A DNA stretch of 64,000 nt from Schistocephalus solidus. Its lineage: Eukaryota > Platyhelminthes > Cestoda > Diphyllobothriidea > Diphyllobothriidae. The notes below the pieces were generated by a model. That model had not been told where the DNA came from. It made no database searches and was given only the letters and a program-made list of their open reading frames with translations. Both the position numbers and the translations under genes were made by a program. Location of the stretch: assembly GCA_017591395.1 (NCBI GenBank), contig WEDG01001538.1, positions 27,125 through 91,124 of the forward strand, given 5' to 3'. Position 1 is the first letter of the stretch. Each line of letters opens with the position of its first letter. This document shows positions 35,801-45,130 of the stretch, piece after piece.

Positions 35801-36151
35801 AGTTAATAAAACCTAAACGTCTCCTTTTTGCATTCCATGTTACTAGGTGATGCAAACTAACTTGCATTTTTGCTAATCTAAGGTTAAGTTCAAACGCAAA
35901 TATATACGGCTGTTGGCGCTTAACATATCTGCTGCTGTTATTGTGGACATAGAATACTGGAAACTTCAAACAAATGAGCCAAATATAGTTCGGCTATCAG
36001 CTTTTCTGCCAAATGCTATACGAGAACCGAATGGTGTTTACCTATATGAAAGCGCGTTTCCTTACGTGGAGCATATTATAGTGGATAACTTTGAAAGAAT
36101 CCTAATAGCTTCTTTTACGAAGTTTAATACGGTCACGTGTGAAATTTGAAT
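32302..36151. other. 3.85-kb segment present only in the left arm
   Basis: In the right arm the flanking sequences are joined at 52744-52745 (ATCGAGCACACC side next to CGATCGCTGAACAG side). On the left the same flanks are separated by 3850 bp, with the dinucleotide TC at both borders. It is either a left-arm insertion or a right-arm deletion with 2-bp microhomology. No terminal inverted repeats or poly(A) seen at the borders. Contents: decayed zinc fingers at 32283-32830, then about 3.3 kb with no recognised gene. Confidence 0.85.
34955..36149 (+). other. Unidentified open frames in the left-only segment
   Basis: A frame from about 34965 to 35353 reads DFGRCPRTDGILFIDDVVEN and onwards to a Phe/Leu-rich end, and follows a possible acceptor TTGCTTTTAG. 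A second frame at 35913-36149 ends right at the segment border. Neither is recognised; both may be chance frames in AT-rich DNA. Confidence 0.2.
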
Positions 36152-36792
36152 CTGTTCAGCGATCGACAAATTTTATCATTGTTAATTTCTTAATAAACGC
36201 TCATGTTTTCCGTCAAATTCATATACTGAAAGATTTCTGCCTGTCAAAGCCTGCAAAACAGTAAAAAAAGTATACTTTTATGGTTTTTTTCTTGTTCTAA
36301 GCGATTCCATGTTCTTTGATTGATTGTTTAACATAGTTGAAGATGGCTAGTTTTGCGTCCTGTTTTCAGCCCCCTATCGCTTTCTGACATGGTGGTTGAA
36401 TTCGAAAAAGAACTATGCTTAAGTGACATTTTGTGTTTCTAGAGGACTGTACTAAACTGCTTCTGAGGCAGTCCTAAAGTTCTAAAAAAAGAATTCAAGT
36501 CAACTGACAAATTATTTCTTAGAGCTCGCGTCAACTATTTACGATTTATTGAATACATTAGTCTGCGGTTGATGACCATTTTGAGAAGCGAACCAAAGGT
36601 TTTACCATTCGCATTTATATTCGAACCTGCTAAAATAATTGCGTTCGATTAGCAGGCGGCTCATTAGCTATCTATTAAGTTATATAGGAAAACAGTAGTA
36701 AACAAGAACCTCGTAAAAAAGGGCGGAAGAATGTTAAATTCGCTGATGCGTTGCTGCTAGACAAGGAGCAATCAGAAAGCTCCTGTTATCTA

Positions 36793-37060
36793 TACATTCA
36801 ATAAGATTTACATTGCAGGCAAAGACAAGGGAGACTGGAAGAACATTTCTGGCTTATTAGCCGTCTTCAGCCAGTCACATCCAATGTCAGGTTGTGCACC
36901 ACGCCAGGATCGAACCCGCGACTCGTTGATCAGAACTCGAACGCTCTATCTACTGAGCCCTGGTCTAGTTGCCTGGCTGATTTAGATCCAGAATATTGAC
37001 TTGTATTCGTTGACGAACCCTCACTGATCGCTACCGGAACTCACGTGCACATTTGATTAG
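36793..37060 (-). mobile_element. Hammerhead retroposon present only in the left arm
   Basis: Minus-strand copy with a hammerhead motif at 36833-36876, a tRNA-like head (about 36900-36975, B-box-like GGGTTCGATCC) and, beyond the head, tail sequence of a second unit (TCACTGATCGCTACCGGAACTCACGT). It is therefore a partial head-to-tail dimer. The right arm has about 48 unrelated bases instead of about 341 at this point (52057-52104). Confidence 0.7.
36833..36876 (-). ncRNA. Hammerhead ribozyme motif
   Basis: Minus strand: GACTGG/CCAGTC stem I, CTGAAGA core, GGCT/AGCC stem II with AATA loop, GAAA. The stem III region is altered (ATGTTCTT), so folding is less certain than in the 38.7-kb copy. Confidence 0.55.
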
Positions 37061-37669
37061 GATTATGTGTGAGTGGTTAGCAAGCTTTCATGGTAGGGGA
37101 TGTCTTGTATCGCTGCCTAAACAGGAATAGGAACCGTAAGGGTAAATAAACCCGTGTCTTAACGCTAGTACTTTCCCTAACACAAAACTAAACGGTATCC
37201 TTCATCTTAACCCCTGGCACTACCGTAAAATAAAAGATGCTAAAAACCTTAAACTTACTTGAGAGAAGGAAACAAGGGAAACACCAGCGCCGCCATCGCT
37301 GGCGTCGGGGTGCAGGAAATCTTTACGAGTTGAAAGATAGTTTTGGTGAGCAGAAGTTTGGCTTCGCTAAATTGTCGTCAAGTCAGAATAATTATATGAT
37401 TATAAGGTTCTCCAAAACATGTGGGTAAGTAGTAAACGCTGGAAGCAAGTACATATGGCCAGTAAGAAGTTTAAAGTTAAGTGACACCCATTAAAACAGT
37501 CATTACGTGCAGCCTAATGCAGAAAATGTGTGAAAATTTAACTGCGCGAATTTAAGTGAACAAACTTAAATGTACTCTAATATTTCACCCACAGTGCATG
37601 TTTGGTCACATCTGCATGGTTATTGATAAGTATTTGTTATGGGCGCCATTGATTTGGTAGTTAAGGTGC

Positions 37670-38235
37670 GTACTGACTAAGTAGAACTGGACAACTCCAA
37701 ACTACCGATACAAGGAAAAGGATTCTCCTCAAAAGTAATCCCACTCACAAACTTAGCGGCAACCGCACTCTTTGCCAAATACTTGAAAGGAATTGCGGTA
37801 CGTAAGCAGACAAAAGGACTGAACAACTACATATTCAGTACCTATTCAGAGCAAATGGAATGAATAGACGACGTTCAAGTGAAAAACAACCTGCAGTGTG
37901 GAGGGCGGTTCCTCGATTTTTAAAATCCACTATGGCAGGCACAGCTCATTGAGCTCAGGACCAATCTGTTGCTGTTTTATGCGACCAAAGAGCACGCGGT
38001 CACATAGAGAAACTTCCCCAGTTGTGCACAAAATAACTAGCAAGGATGGAGGTTGCAACTGATTTGGGTATACTGCGCGGAAATTGCAGACTTACCTATA
38101 AGAGCACAAATGGACAACTCGAAAGCTGAACCTAAGCTCTCAGCTTGCAACGCACATTGGGGAAACGATTCATACTTTGGGTCTTTAGGGAGCGAGCGCC
38201 TCCGGTAGGGGAAACTCGTACGCTAAGCGACTAAC
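37670..38235 (+). pseudogene. Unidentified coding-like relic, both arms
   Basis: Plus-strand frame with few stops: VELDNSKLPIQGKGFSSK, LAATALFAKYLKGIAV, LNNYIFSTYSEQME, then, after stops, LIELRTNLLLFYATKEH and IADLPIRAQMDNSKAEP. It resembles an eroded protein-coding exon or element core. I do not recognise the family. The mirror lies at about 50960-51520 on the minus strand. Confidence 0.3.
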
Positions 38236-38528
38236 ACTTGGAGAGGCCAGCACAATCAACAGACACCTTGCTCTTCTTGCAACATAAAAGTTTCTGTTTC
38301 ATTGCATACAAAGAAAACCTAAGATAGTGCAATTAAAATTACTATAAGAGACGACCCATTGTCTACTACACAGTAAATACATTCGCTGATGAGTGCTCAC
38401 TGATCGCTAACAGAAATCACTCGCTTCGCTATGCCTTTAGGCTCACTCTCGAGCCCCCCTCCCAGCAGCCACACAGCGGGTAGTAGTAGTAGAATAAACA
38501 GATGAATATTGCCGGCAAACACAGGGGA

Positions 38529-38573
38529 AACTGGAATGGCCATTTCTGGCTTATTAGCCCTCGTCAGCCAGTC
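38529..38573 (-). ncRNA. Hammerhead ribozyme motif
   Basis: Minus strand: stem I GACTGG/CCAGTT, core CTGACGA, stem II GGCT/AGCC, GAAA, ATGGCCAT, T. Stem I has a terminal G-U wobble. Confidence 0.65.
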
Positions 38574-38685
38574 ACTCCAATGTCAGGTGGTGCACCACCG
38601 TGGCTCAAGGATTAGAGCGTTAAAACTTCTGATCAGTGTGTCGCGGGTTTGATCCTTTGGTAGTGCACCACCTGGTGTAGGATAT

Positions 38686-38730
38686 GACTGGCTGAAGATG
38701 GCCAATAAGCCAGAAATGGCCATTCCAGTC
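38686..38730 (+). ncRNA. Hammerhead ribozyme motif, best-preserved copy
   Basis: Stem I GACTGG/CCAGTC; core CTGAAGA; stem II TGGC/GCCA, all paired, with a CAATAA loop; GAAA; self-complementary ATGGCCAT for stem III; T as the nucleotide before the cleavage site. All helices and both cores are in canonical order over 45 nt. The mirror copy at 50465-50509 is identical. Confidence 0.78.
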
Positions 38731-38899
38731 TCCCTTGTCTTTACCGGCAGCACTCATCAATGAATACATTATAGAGCAAAGGGAATCTATTATTGACTGA
38801 AAGTGACTCCAATGTTGGTAAAGCATATATTCGACCAAAGTTTTTTACATTTACAATCTTAGAACTGGGCATTTAAGAAAAAAATATAGAGCTTCAGAT

Positions 38900-39420
38900 T
38901 CATCAGAAAATATATCACTTATATTCAGAGAAGGTAAAAAGCGATTGAAATTCCACATTCGTACCTTGACTTATCCTTGGAAATAATTACTTGCGCATTT
39001 CCTCGTCAGTTTTATATCTATTTAAAACACGCTTTAATTAGGTGCCTTATTATTGAATGTTTTCATTTGATTTTAGCCATATCAATTGCCGACCTTTGTT
39101 GTAGACGTTCATTTTTCTTTGTAATATGTTTCATGTTCGAGTGAATCTACAAATATGATGCAAATTGGCCATCTGCATTCGAAAGAATATCCCAGAACTC
39201 ACTAATTCGGTTTGTACTTTTAAGGAATATGTTAGTTTACGTTTTGGCAAATATACAGAACTGAGTCGTAATTTAGCGCCAATTTCTTGAATACCAGGAC
39301 TATGATGAAGTATTTCACCGGTATTTCTAGGACGATCTGACACCGATTATAATCAACTATCGAAAATAGCAATGCATAAATTCGGCGCAAGGAAAGTTCT
39401 TTTGATAAACACAATATTAT
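38900..39420 (-). repeat. Dispersed repeat R1, copy 3 (left arm)
   Basis: On the minus strand it matches the intronic copies at 7.7 and 10.8 kb: GCAGATGGCCATTTGCATCAT, GTAGATTCACTCGAACATGAA, ATGAACGTCTACAACAAA and TCGGCAATTGATATGGCT. Shared with 49800-50340 in the right arm. Confidence 0.6.
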
Positions 39421-40424
39421 CTTGTAACGATTTCGACTGAGAGATTATTAATCATTTGAAAATGTTGGCATCTTGCATGTGATAGGTCTCAAACTGTACA
39501 TGCACTACGTTTTACAAGAAGTCTTGCTTTGTCTGTAGTCTGCAACAGCCTTTGATGTCTGCTTACAAATAAGATGATAGCCTCCTAAGGACCCGCGTGC
39601 TCCCGTGACTGAGTATGAATAAGTTGTGGGATGTTCTGATACAACCGTCTGGCGGATGGGCGTGTGAATGTTGTCGGGGAGGGCTGTTGTGCCCCAGTTA
39701 TGCCGTCCCTACCAACGCAGTTCAAAACACACTGTGACATGAGACATCACGCCATGTTTTGAGAGAAATTGAGGCGTATACTGCGCGCACTCACAGTCGC
39801 ATCAAAGATTTCGGCCTAACCTCATTTGGGTTTTCTTACCTTTCTGAGTTCGACACGTGTCATCCGGCTTGACTGAATTTGCCCTTGGTCTACCATCTTG
39901 ACCCATACACTTCGGTTGTTACCGTACGACAGACTACGTGGGTGAAAGGTTACACAAACTATGTCTTTTATTCATGAATTGTCAGAGTGGTTATTTGAAA
40001 GACCACCCGATGACTGACTTAGGGACCTCTGAACAGAAGAATATTTCGCTGATTAAATAAACCGCATTGGAAGGTGTTTTTAGAATAACTGTCAGAAATT
40101 TCTTGAAGCAGACTCCTAAGGCATTTATAAAATGGCTTTCGCGACGATCAAAGCTACTTTGTACTTAATTATTGTCTTAATTTATTTACCTATTTTTACA
40201 GAATTTTGTGAAATTTCCTATTACATCGTTAGCTAACGCAAAAAGTTGGACCTCTAATTCCAAAGCTTTATCGAAGTTCCAGCTATCCAAACTGGTGTAT
40301 GTCTACAGCCGCTTTCTATGTGTGCTTCATGCACAGGGGCTTCGAATTGCCGAATGAAATCGTAATAAACCCTATTGGATAGGAAGTATCTAAAAAACAC
40401 GACAATCCCCGTGATATTTGAACC

Positions 40425-40760
40425 CACCGCAGAGAGAGGATATGGCTCAAATAGAGCCAACAACATCCCTATGTATGTTAGGCTGCGTGAACCGAGTGCC
40501 ACAATGTTTTCGATCAAGCACCTTAAGGAACGAACTCGGCGAATCCTATTGCACTAGGCCAAATGCCTGAGTAGGTTTTTCTGAGAAGCCAACTGGCTGA
40601 GCAGATACTGGGATACATTAATAATTGCAACCATAGCCATCGGCGTAATAACATTTCTACAGCTGACGCGTACTCATGGAGATCCGACATCAGAAATAGG
40701 TATGAGTGGTATCCTCTGGAATGTAACAATCTCCTCTTCGTAGACATTTATCTTGTTACC
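40425..40760. other. 336-bp segment present only in the left arm
   Basis: The right arm joins AATATTTGAACC directly to TATCTAGTTCAC (about 48773-48785). The left arm has 336 extra bases here, with ACC at both borders. On the minus strand it contains RIPLIPISDVGSP, then after a stop VITPMAMVAIINVSQYLLSQ, and a continuous 87-codon frame (40517-40254) with two hydrophobic stretches (TYIGMLLALFEPYPLSAVG, ITGIVVFFRYFL). This could be a relic of a multi-pass membrane protein (the ISDVG word recalls DRAM/TMEM150 proteins), but the match is too short to call. Confidence 0.6.
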
Positions 40761-41084
40761 TATATAGTTCACAGCCTGCCTATGGCGAACATTTAATCAA
40801 GAAAATTATTGGACAAACAGGGGCTATGATCACCTGCCCATAAAATACACTTAAAGAAGATGGTAAAAATATAATAAAATTAATTCGTTCCATCCCTTTC
40901 ATGTTCCTCAACGATTCAGGGAAAGAAAGGGAGTGAAGGTTTTTATGGTTAGCTAGCTTTCTTTTTTGACATGTCAAACGCTGACTACTCCGAAACTGTA
41001 TACATCTCCGGACTCAGATAGTCTCTGACTTCTCAAGAGGAGATAACGCTCACGGGGACTGCTATAAAACGGCAATATGGACAT

Positions 41085-41590
41085 TCACTGATGAACGCTC
41101 ACCCATCGCTAACAGAACTCACCCATCCCGTTCTGCCTTAGGGATCACCCTCGAGCCTCGCCAACAGCCTCATAGCGTCAAGTAGTAATCATGGCAGATG
41201 AACAATGCAAACCATGACAAGGAAGACTAAAATGGCCGTTTGTGGCTCATCAGCCGTCACCAGCCGGTCATATCCAACCCTAGGTAGTGCCTCAACTGAG
41301 GCTCGAAAACACGACTTGTTGATTAGAAATCCAATGCTCTAACAATTGAGCAGCGGGCTCTTGGGCTTGCCTGTTTAGATCAGGAATCTTGACATTTAAT
41401 GATGAACGCTCATCTGATCCCGATCTAAATGGGCAAGAGCAACGAGATCGTGGCTCAATGCTTTGAGCATTGGACTCTCTGATTAGCAGAGTCACGGGTT
41501 CCATCCTCGAGTGGGGCATGGTTGACTGGCTGATGACGGCTAGTGAGCCAGAATTGACCATTACAGTCTCCCTTGCCTTTGTCGGAGTTG
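41085..41590. mobile_element. Head-to-head pair of hammerhead retroposons, left arm
   Basis: Minus unit: tail from 41085, degenerate hammerhead at 41225-41269 (core CTGGTGA, CAAA). Plus unit: head, then a good hammerhead at 41524-41568. The heads meet at about 41370-41420, where GATCAGGAATCTTGACATT and TCTGATCCCGATCTAAAT mirror each other. Mirror copy at about 47955-48455. Confidence 0.7.
41524..41568 (+). ncRNA. Hammerhead ribozyme motif
   Basis: Stem I GACTGG with CAGTC on the 3' side, core CTGATGA, stem II GGCT/AGCC with AGTG loop, then GAAT instead of GAAA. The changed base is at the start of stem III. Confidence 0.55.
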
Positions 41591-42299
41591 TTCAACTACC
41601 GTTAAACACAACTGTTAAAAACTTAGTTAGCTCATCTCACCGCTAACACGTTCAATGCTAGCTTTAGACCATGACTACTTATTGTAACAATGGACGTACT
41701 GTTTGGCACTGTCAGCTGGCTTTGTTTTCTGCATGTCACACACTTTTCCGAAACTACACATAAATATGGGCTCACTTATGCGTCGCTGACTTCTCAAGAA
41801 TAGATGGCACTTATGAGGTCCAGTAGACAAGGCAGTCTATGGGATCCTCTGAGCAGACCACATTCCTTCTGATTATACACAAACATCTAGGTCCCTCTTG
41901 GTACTGACTGTTTGGGCAAGCCACCACTGCCAATGCAGAAAGGTTACTGTCCTCTGACAGATTGATTTTAAATTAATGCGAAACATCAACATACACATCC
42001 GCTCCACAATGGATTTTTATACAACGGTTAAAAATATAACATAGGTACCTCCTCCCAACCGTACCATCTTCCGATGCTTCAGCTTATATACAAACCAAAT
42101 CAGCGTAAGAAACTGTGTAGTGGTTGACAAGGCAGGAATAGTATGCTTATTCTAATCTTGATTCATCCGAGTCATGTGGACCAAAAGCAGGTTTAAATGG
42201 GAATGACAAGTTTTAGTTAATTTTATATCTAAATCAATGCTCTGTAGTTTAAAAGCAGGCTGATTTATGCAACCGCATCAAGAATCCGTGCAAAGTGTT

Positions 42300-42995
42300 G
42301 CAATCCTTGGGAAATCTGAGTCGTTCAACCCCATGTTCTGTGATATAATGATGCTTGTGTTTTGAGGGCCAAGTCGTGTACGTAGTACGTGCAGACGTGG
42401 TCGTTAGGGGTGGTATACTGCATCAGTGGATTTCCATTTGACCGAACATGGATAAGTTATTGTTGGTTTACTGTCGACGCGAGACAGTGAGCCGTGCACG
42501 AGGACCTTCGTAATGTGCATCCAGATTGACATGGCGGTTGATGATGTTTGTGTCCGGGTGCCGAAGCTTCGAGGAATTCTTGTGCCTACTTGGCATGCCG
42601 ACACAAAACAGCATCAACTGCCATGTTAATCTAGATGCACATGATACGAAAGGTCCTCGGCACTGCTCACTGTGTCGCGTCGACATTAAACCAACAATAC
42701 CTAAGCCATGTCCGGCCAGAGTGGAAATCCATGGATGCAGTATCACCCCCACCCCACCGACGCGTGAGCCTCAGTCGGTATTTTAACACCTCCCCTCACT
42801 CCCCGGCATTTATCGTAACAGGTTTCTCGTCCCCCACCCATGGACGTCTGTCTGTCAGCCCCCAAAAGCTCTCTGGTGTGATAATCCCAACTCCCATTTT
42901 CATTTCGTCAAAAGACGAGCCGGTGTAACCTGCTTAAAAATTAACGAGTAAAGCTCAATTTTTCCGACGAACCTTCCTTCATGTATATATGATAA
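42300..42995. repeat. Element B with nested foldback, left arm
   Basis: An imperfect palindrome about 42405-42755: GGTGGTATACTGCATC with GATGCAGTATCACCCCC, GTCGACGCGAGACAGTGAG with CTCACTGTGTCGCGTCGAC, and TGGATTTCCA with TGGAAATCCA. Its centre is near 42578. It is followed by a tail like element A: TTTCGTC, a GGT-GTA-ACC stem, ACGAGTAAAGCTCA hairpin, TTTTTCCGACGAACC. Flanked on the left by sequence shared with 16785-16870. Mirror at about 46555-47240. Confidence 0.7.
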
Positions 42996-43097
42996 TATGC
43001 GGCTCACCGATCTGCTCAACGAACATGTTTGTTCCGTTGTGCCCTGGAACACACCTTAGAGCCCTCGTAGGCAGTCACGTGTATATATATACCACCC

Positions 43098-44129
43098 AGC
43101 GCGGAATACAATGCTCCTCGAATCAATGTCAACGGTGCTCAACTCAAAAACAGTGAAAACCTTCGCTTATCTAGGAAGCACGATGTCGCGCAACACGAGA
43201 ATCGATGACGAGGTTGCCCAACGGATCTCCAAAGCTAGTCAGGCCTTCGGCCAGCTGCGAACCTCCGTGTGGAATCGCCACGGTATTCAACTGAACACCA
43301 AACTGAAGATGTACAAGGCCGTCGTCTTGACGACACTCCTTTATGGAGCGGAAACCTGGACCGTCTACTCGAACCAAGCCAGGAAGCTGAATCACTTTCA
43401 TCTCAGCTGCCTCCGCAGACTACTGAAGCTGAGATGGCAAAAACAGGATCCCGGACACGGAAGTCCTGGAGCGGACCGGAATCCTCAGCATCCATGCCAT
43501 GCTGAGGCAAGTGCAACTGCGATGGAGCAGCTACCTGGTAAGAATGGATGACGAGCGACTACCCAAACGACTTTTCTACGGAGATGTCGCTACGGGTTCT
43601 CGCCGGCAGGGAGGTCAAAAACGACGCTACAAGGACACTTTGAAGAAATCGCTGAAGCAACTGCAAAATCAACTCGGCGACCTGGGAGGACCTCGCCCAG
43701 GATAGACCGGCATGGAGAAGATCAGTGAAGACTGGTTTAGCAATCTATGAGGCCAACTGGATCGCCGCCGCCAAGGCCAAAAGAGCGGCACGAAAGTCAC
43801 CAGCGCCCCGGACCAACACCGCCAATGCCCAGGCCCTGCCAACATGCCCATGCTGTCAACGCATCTTCCGCGTGCGAATCGGCCTGGTTGAACATCTTCG
43901 GACGCAATGCACCAACAATCCGACAGTTCTAATTTCTATGTCAAATTCTGCCAACCATCCTTCTGACTCCCCCACCCTCACTCCTGGCATCAATTCCATT
44001 AATCCCACCATCATAGAGACCACATCCATCTACTCATCGCCTGTTACCCCCACCACCGCAACCACCACCGCCTTCGCCTTCACTACCACCACCACCACCA
44101 TCAGCGATGGGAAATCTCTCCTAAGCTAT
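43098..44129 (+). pseudogene. Zinc-finger LINE fragment, left arm, truncated at the palindrome axis
   Basis: Plus-strand reading: [51 protein letters not shown], then a frameshift near 43440 (extra A before CAGGATCC), [17 protein letters not shown], another frameshift near 43667, a first C2H2/C2HC finger and the TP-rich linker up to ISDGKSLLS, where the sequence is cut at 44129. The remaining fingers are absent on this side. The 5' truncation follows a short (TA)n. Confidence 0.85.
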
Positions 44130-44152
44130 ATATATATATATATATATCTATG
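44127..44152. repeat. (AT)n microsatellite at the axis edge
   Basis: TATATA run interrupted by TCTATGG, placed precisely at the left border of the spacer. Confidence 0.8.
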
Positions 44153-44189
44153 GTGAATAACTAAAGTGGTTTGCATGCCGAGATGGTGT

Positions 44190-44285
44190 AATGAAAAGAA
44201 AAACTCTATTTGGGAAATCGAGTTATGCTCGTAAATTTTAACGTTAATGAAACGAACCCATCGTCAGACCATTTGGCGCGAGAGA
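44190..44285 (-). repeat. Element C: hammerhead-like motif beside the Penelope fragment
   Basis: Minus strand: GGT, CTGACGA, a weak stem region, TAAAATTT, an ACGAG-CATAA-CTCGA hairpin and TTTCCC. This matches the order in elements A and B. CAACTGGGG beyond it is also shared with element A. Confidence 0.4.
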
Positions 44286-44457
44286 ACAGATTGTGACAAA
44301 CAAACAACTGGGGAGAACAATTACGTTTCCTTGTTTTGAAGGATGAGGACGTGGATGGCGAGATGGCCAGCTGGATTCTCGGTCGCCGATCCGGGCTGGA
44401 GGTAGGAGTAACTGCGTCGAACAACTGACCTTCCTCCATCACTGTCGCGATCATGGT

Positions 44458-45130
44458 GTGTTACCAAAATCACTTCCGTTCCAAATGACGTTACCGAATG
44501 AGACTGGCAGATCAATTGCGTGTAACTACGGATGGCGCGTTTTTAATGCTATAATCTATGACGTACACAACCGTCTTCGCAGATTCGCAGCAATAGTTGC
44601 TAACGTCAAATCTCAATGCAATTTAGCCCTACCTGAAGACGTATTCGAATATGTACAGAAAAAAATAACGCCACCGTAAAGGATGCGAGAATAAAGAAGA
44701 GTGTTGAGCTCCAGGAAAACTCCAATCTCTGGTTTGCCCGAAATGAGCATGGCCAATCGAGTTTTTAACCTTTCTAAAGGAATATCTCGCCTGCTGAACT
44801 CAACCTCCTATCAAAGCGATTAGGATTCAATCCCATGGATACTACACCTACCAACTTCCTAGCCGGCCTTGAATCCATTCTACTCACTTCTGCCCTTCCA
44901 GATGACATGCGCGCGGACAAACGCAGTTGTGCCACCGGTATGCTCCGGCAAAAAAGACGCCAGCAAACCCTACCCGCCGAAGAAATGCAAGGATTACGAT
45001 CACTGAAATCGGATCAAATTATTGTTGTTGTTCCCGCTGAACAAGGTGGTGCTACTGTTATCATGGATAAAGATAACTTCGTTAATAAGGTGAACAACCT
45101 ATTCAGTGATATTGAGGTCTACACTCTTCT
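44458..45130 (+). pseudogene. Penelope-like element fragment, N-terminal part, frameshifted
   Basis: Readable blocks: NRVFNLSK, then after a 1-base frame change near 44777 AELNLLSKRLGFNP, PTNFLAGLESIL, GLRSLKSDQIIVVVPAEQGG, ATVIMDKDNFVNKVNNLF. These are the standard motifs just N-terminal of and at the start of the reverse transcriptase of Penelope-like elements (NLS..L....LLS.GL.F.P; L..D..IVI.PADKG...VVMD...Y). The fragment stops before the RT palm, at the junction with the zinc-finger LINE. No GIY-YIG nuclease is present. Confidence 0.75.

Larger units (their letters stand above)
38395..38760. mobile_element. Head-to-head pair of hammerhead retroposons, left arm
   Basis: The two hammerhead motifs (38529-38573 minus, 38686-38730 plus) flank one shared tRNA-like centre (TGGCTCAAGGATTAGAGCG, GGGTTTGATCC). 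GGTGGTGCACCACC and TAGTGCACCACC mirror each other at the junctions. The tail of the minus unit (38395-38525) is complete: GAACGCTC-like start, CGAGCCC, CAGCAGCC and CACAGCGG. Confidence 0.75.
21105..44129 (+). repeat. Left arm of giant inverted repeat
   Basis: Reverse complement of the right arm. The sum of paired coordinates is about 85105-85119 near the outer end, about 85045-85052 at 28-32 kb, about 88897 after the 3.85-kb left-only segment, about 89190-89201 after the extra retroposon and 89538-89544 near the centre. Differences are scattered substitutions and short indels. The 21105 limit is only where the right arm meets the window edge. Confidence 0.95.

Noticed and set aside
38595..38660. 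A functional tRNA gene at the centre of the retroposon pair
   Set aside because: A and B boxes are recognisable but the acceptor stem and anticodon arm do not close; it is a tRNA-derived retroposon head.
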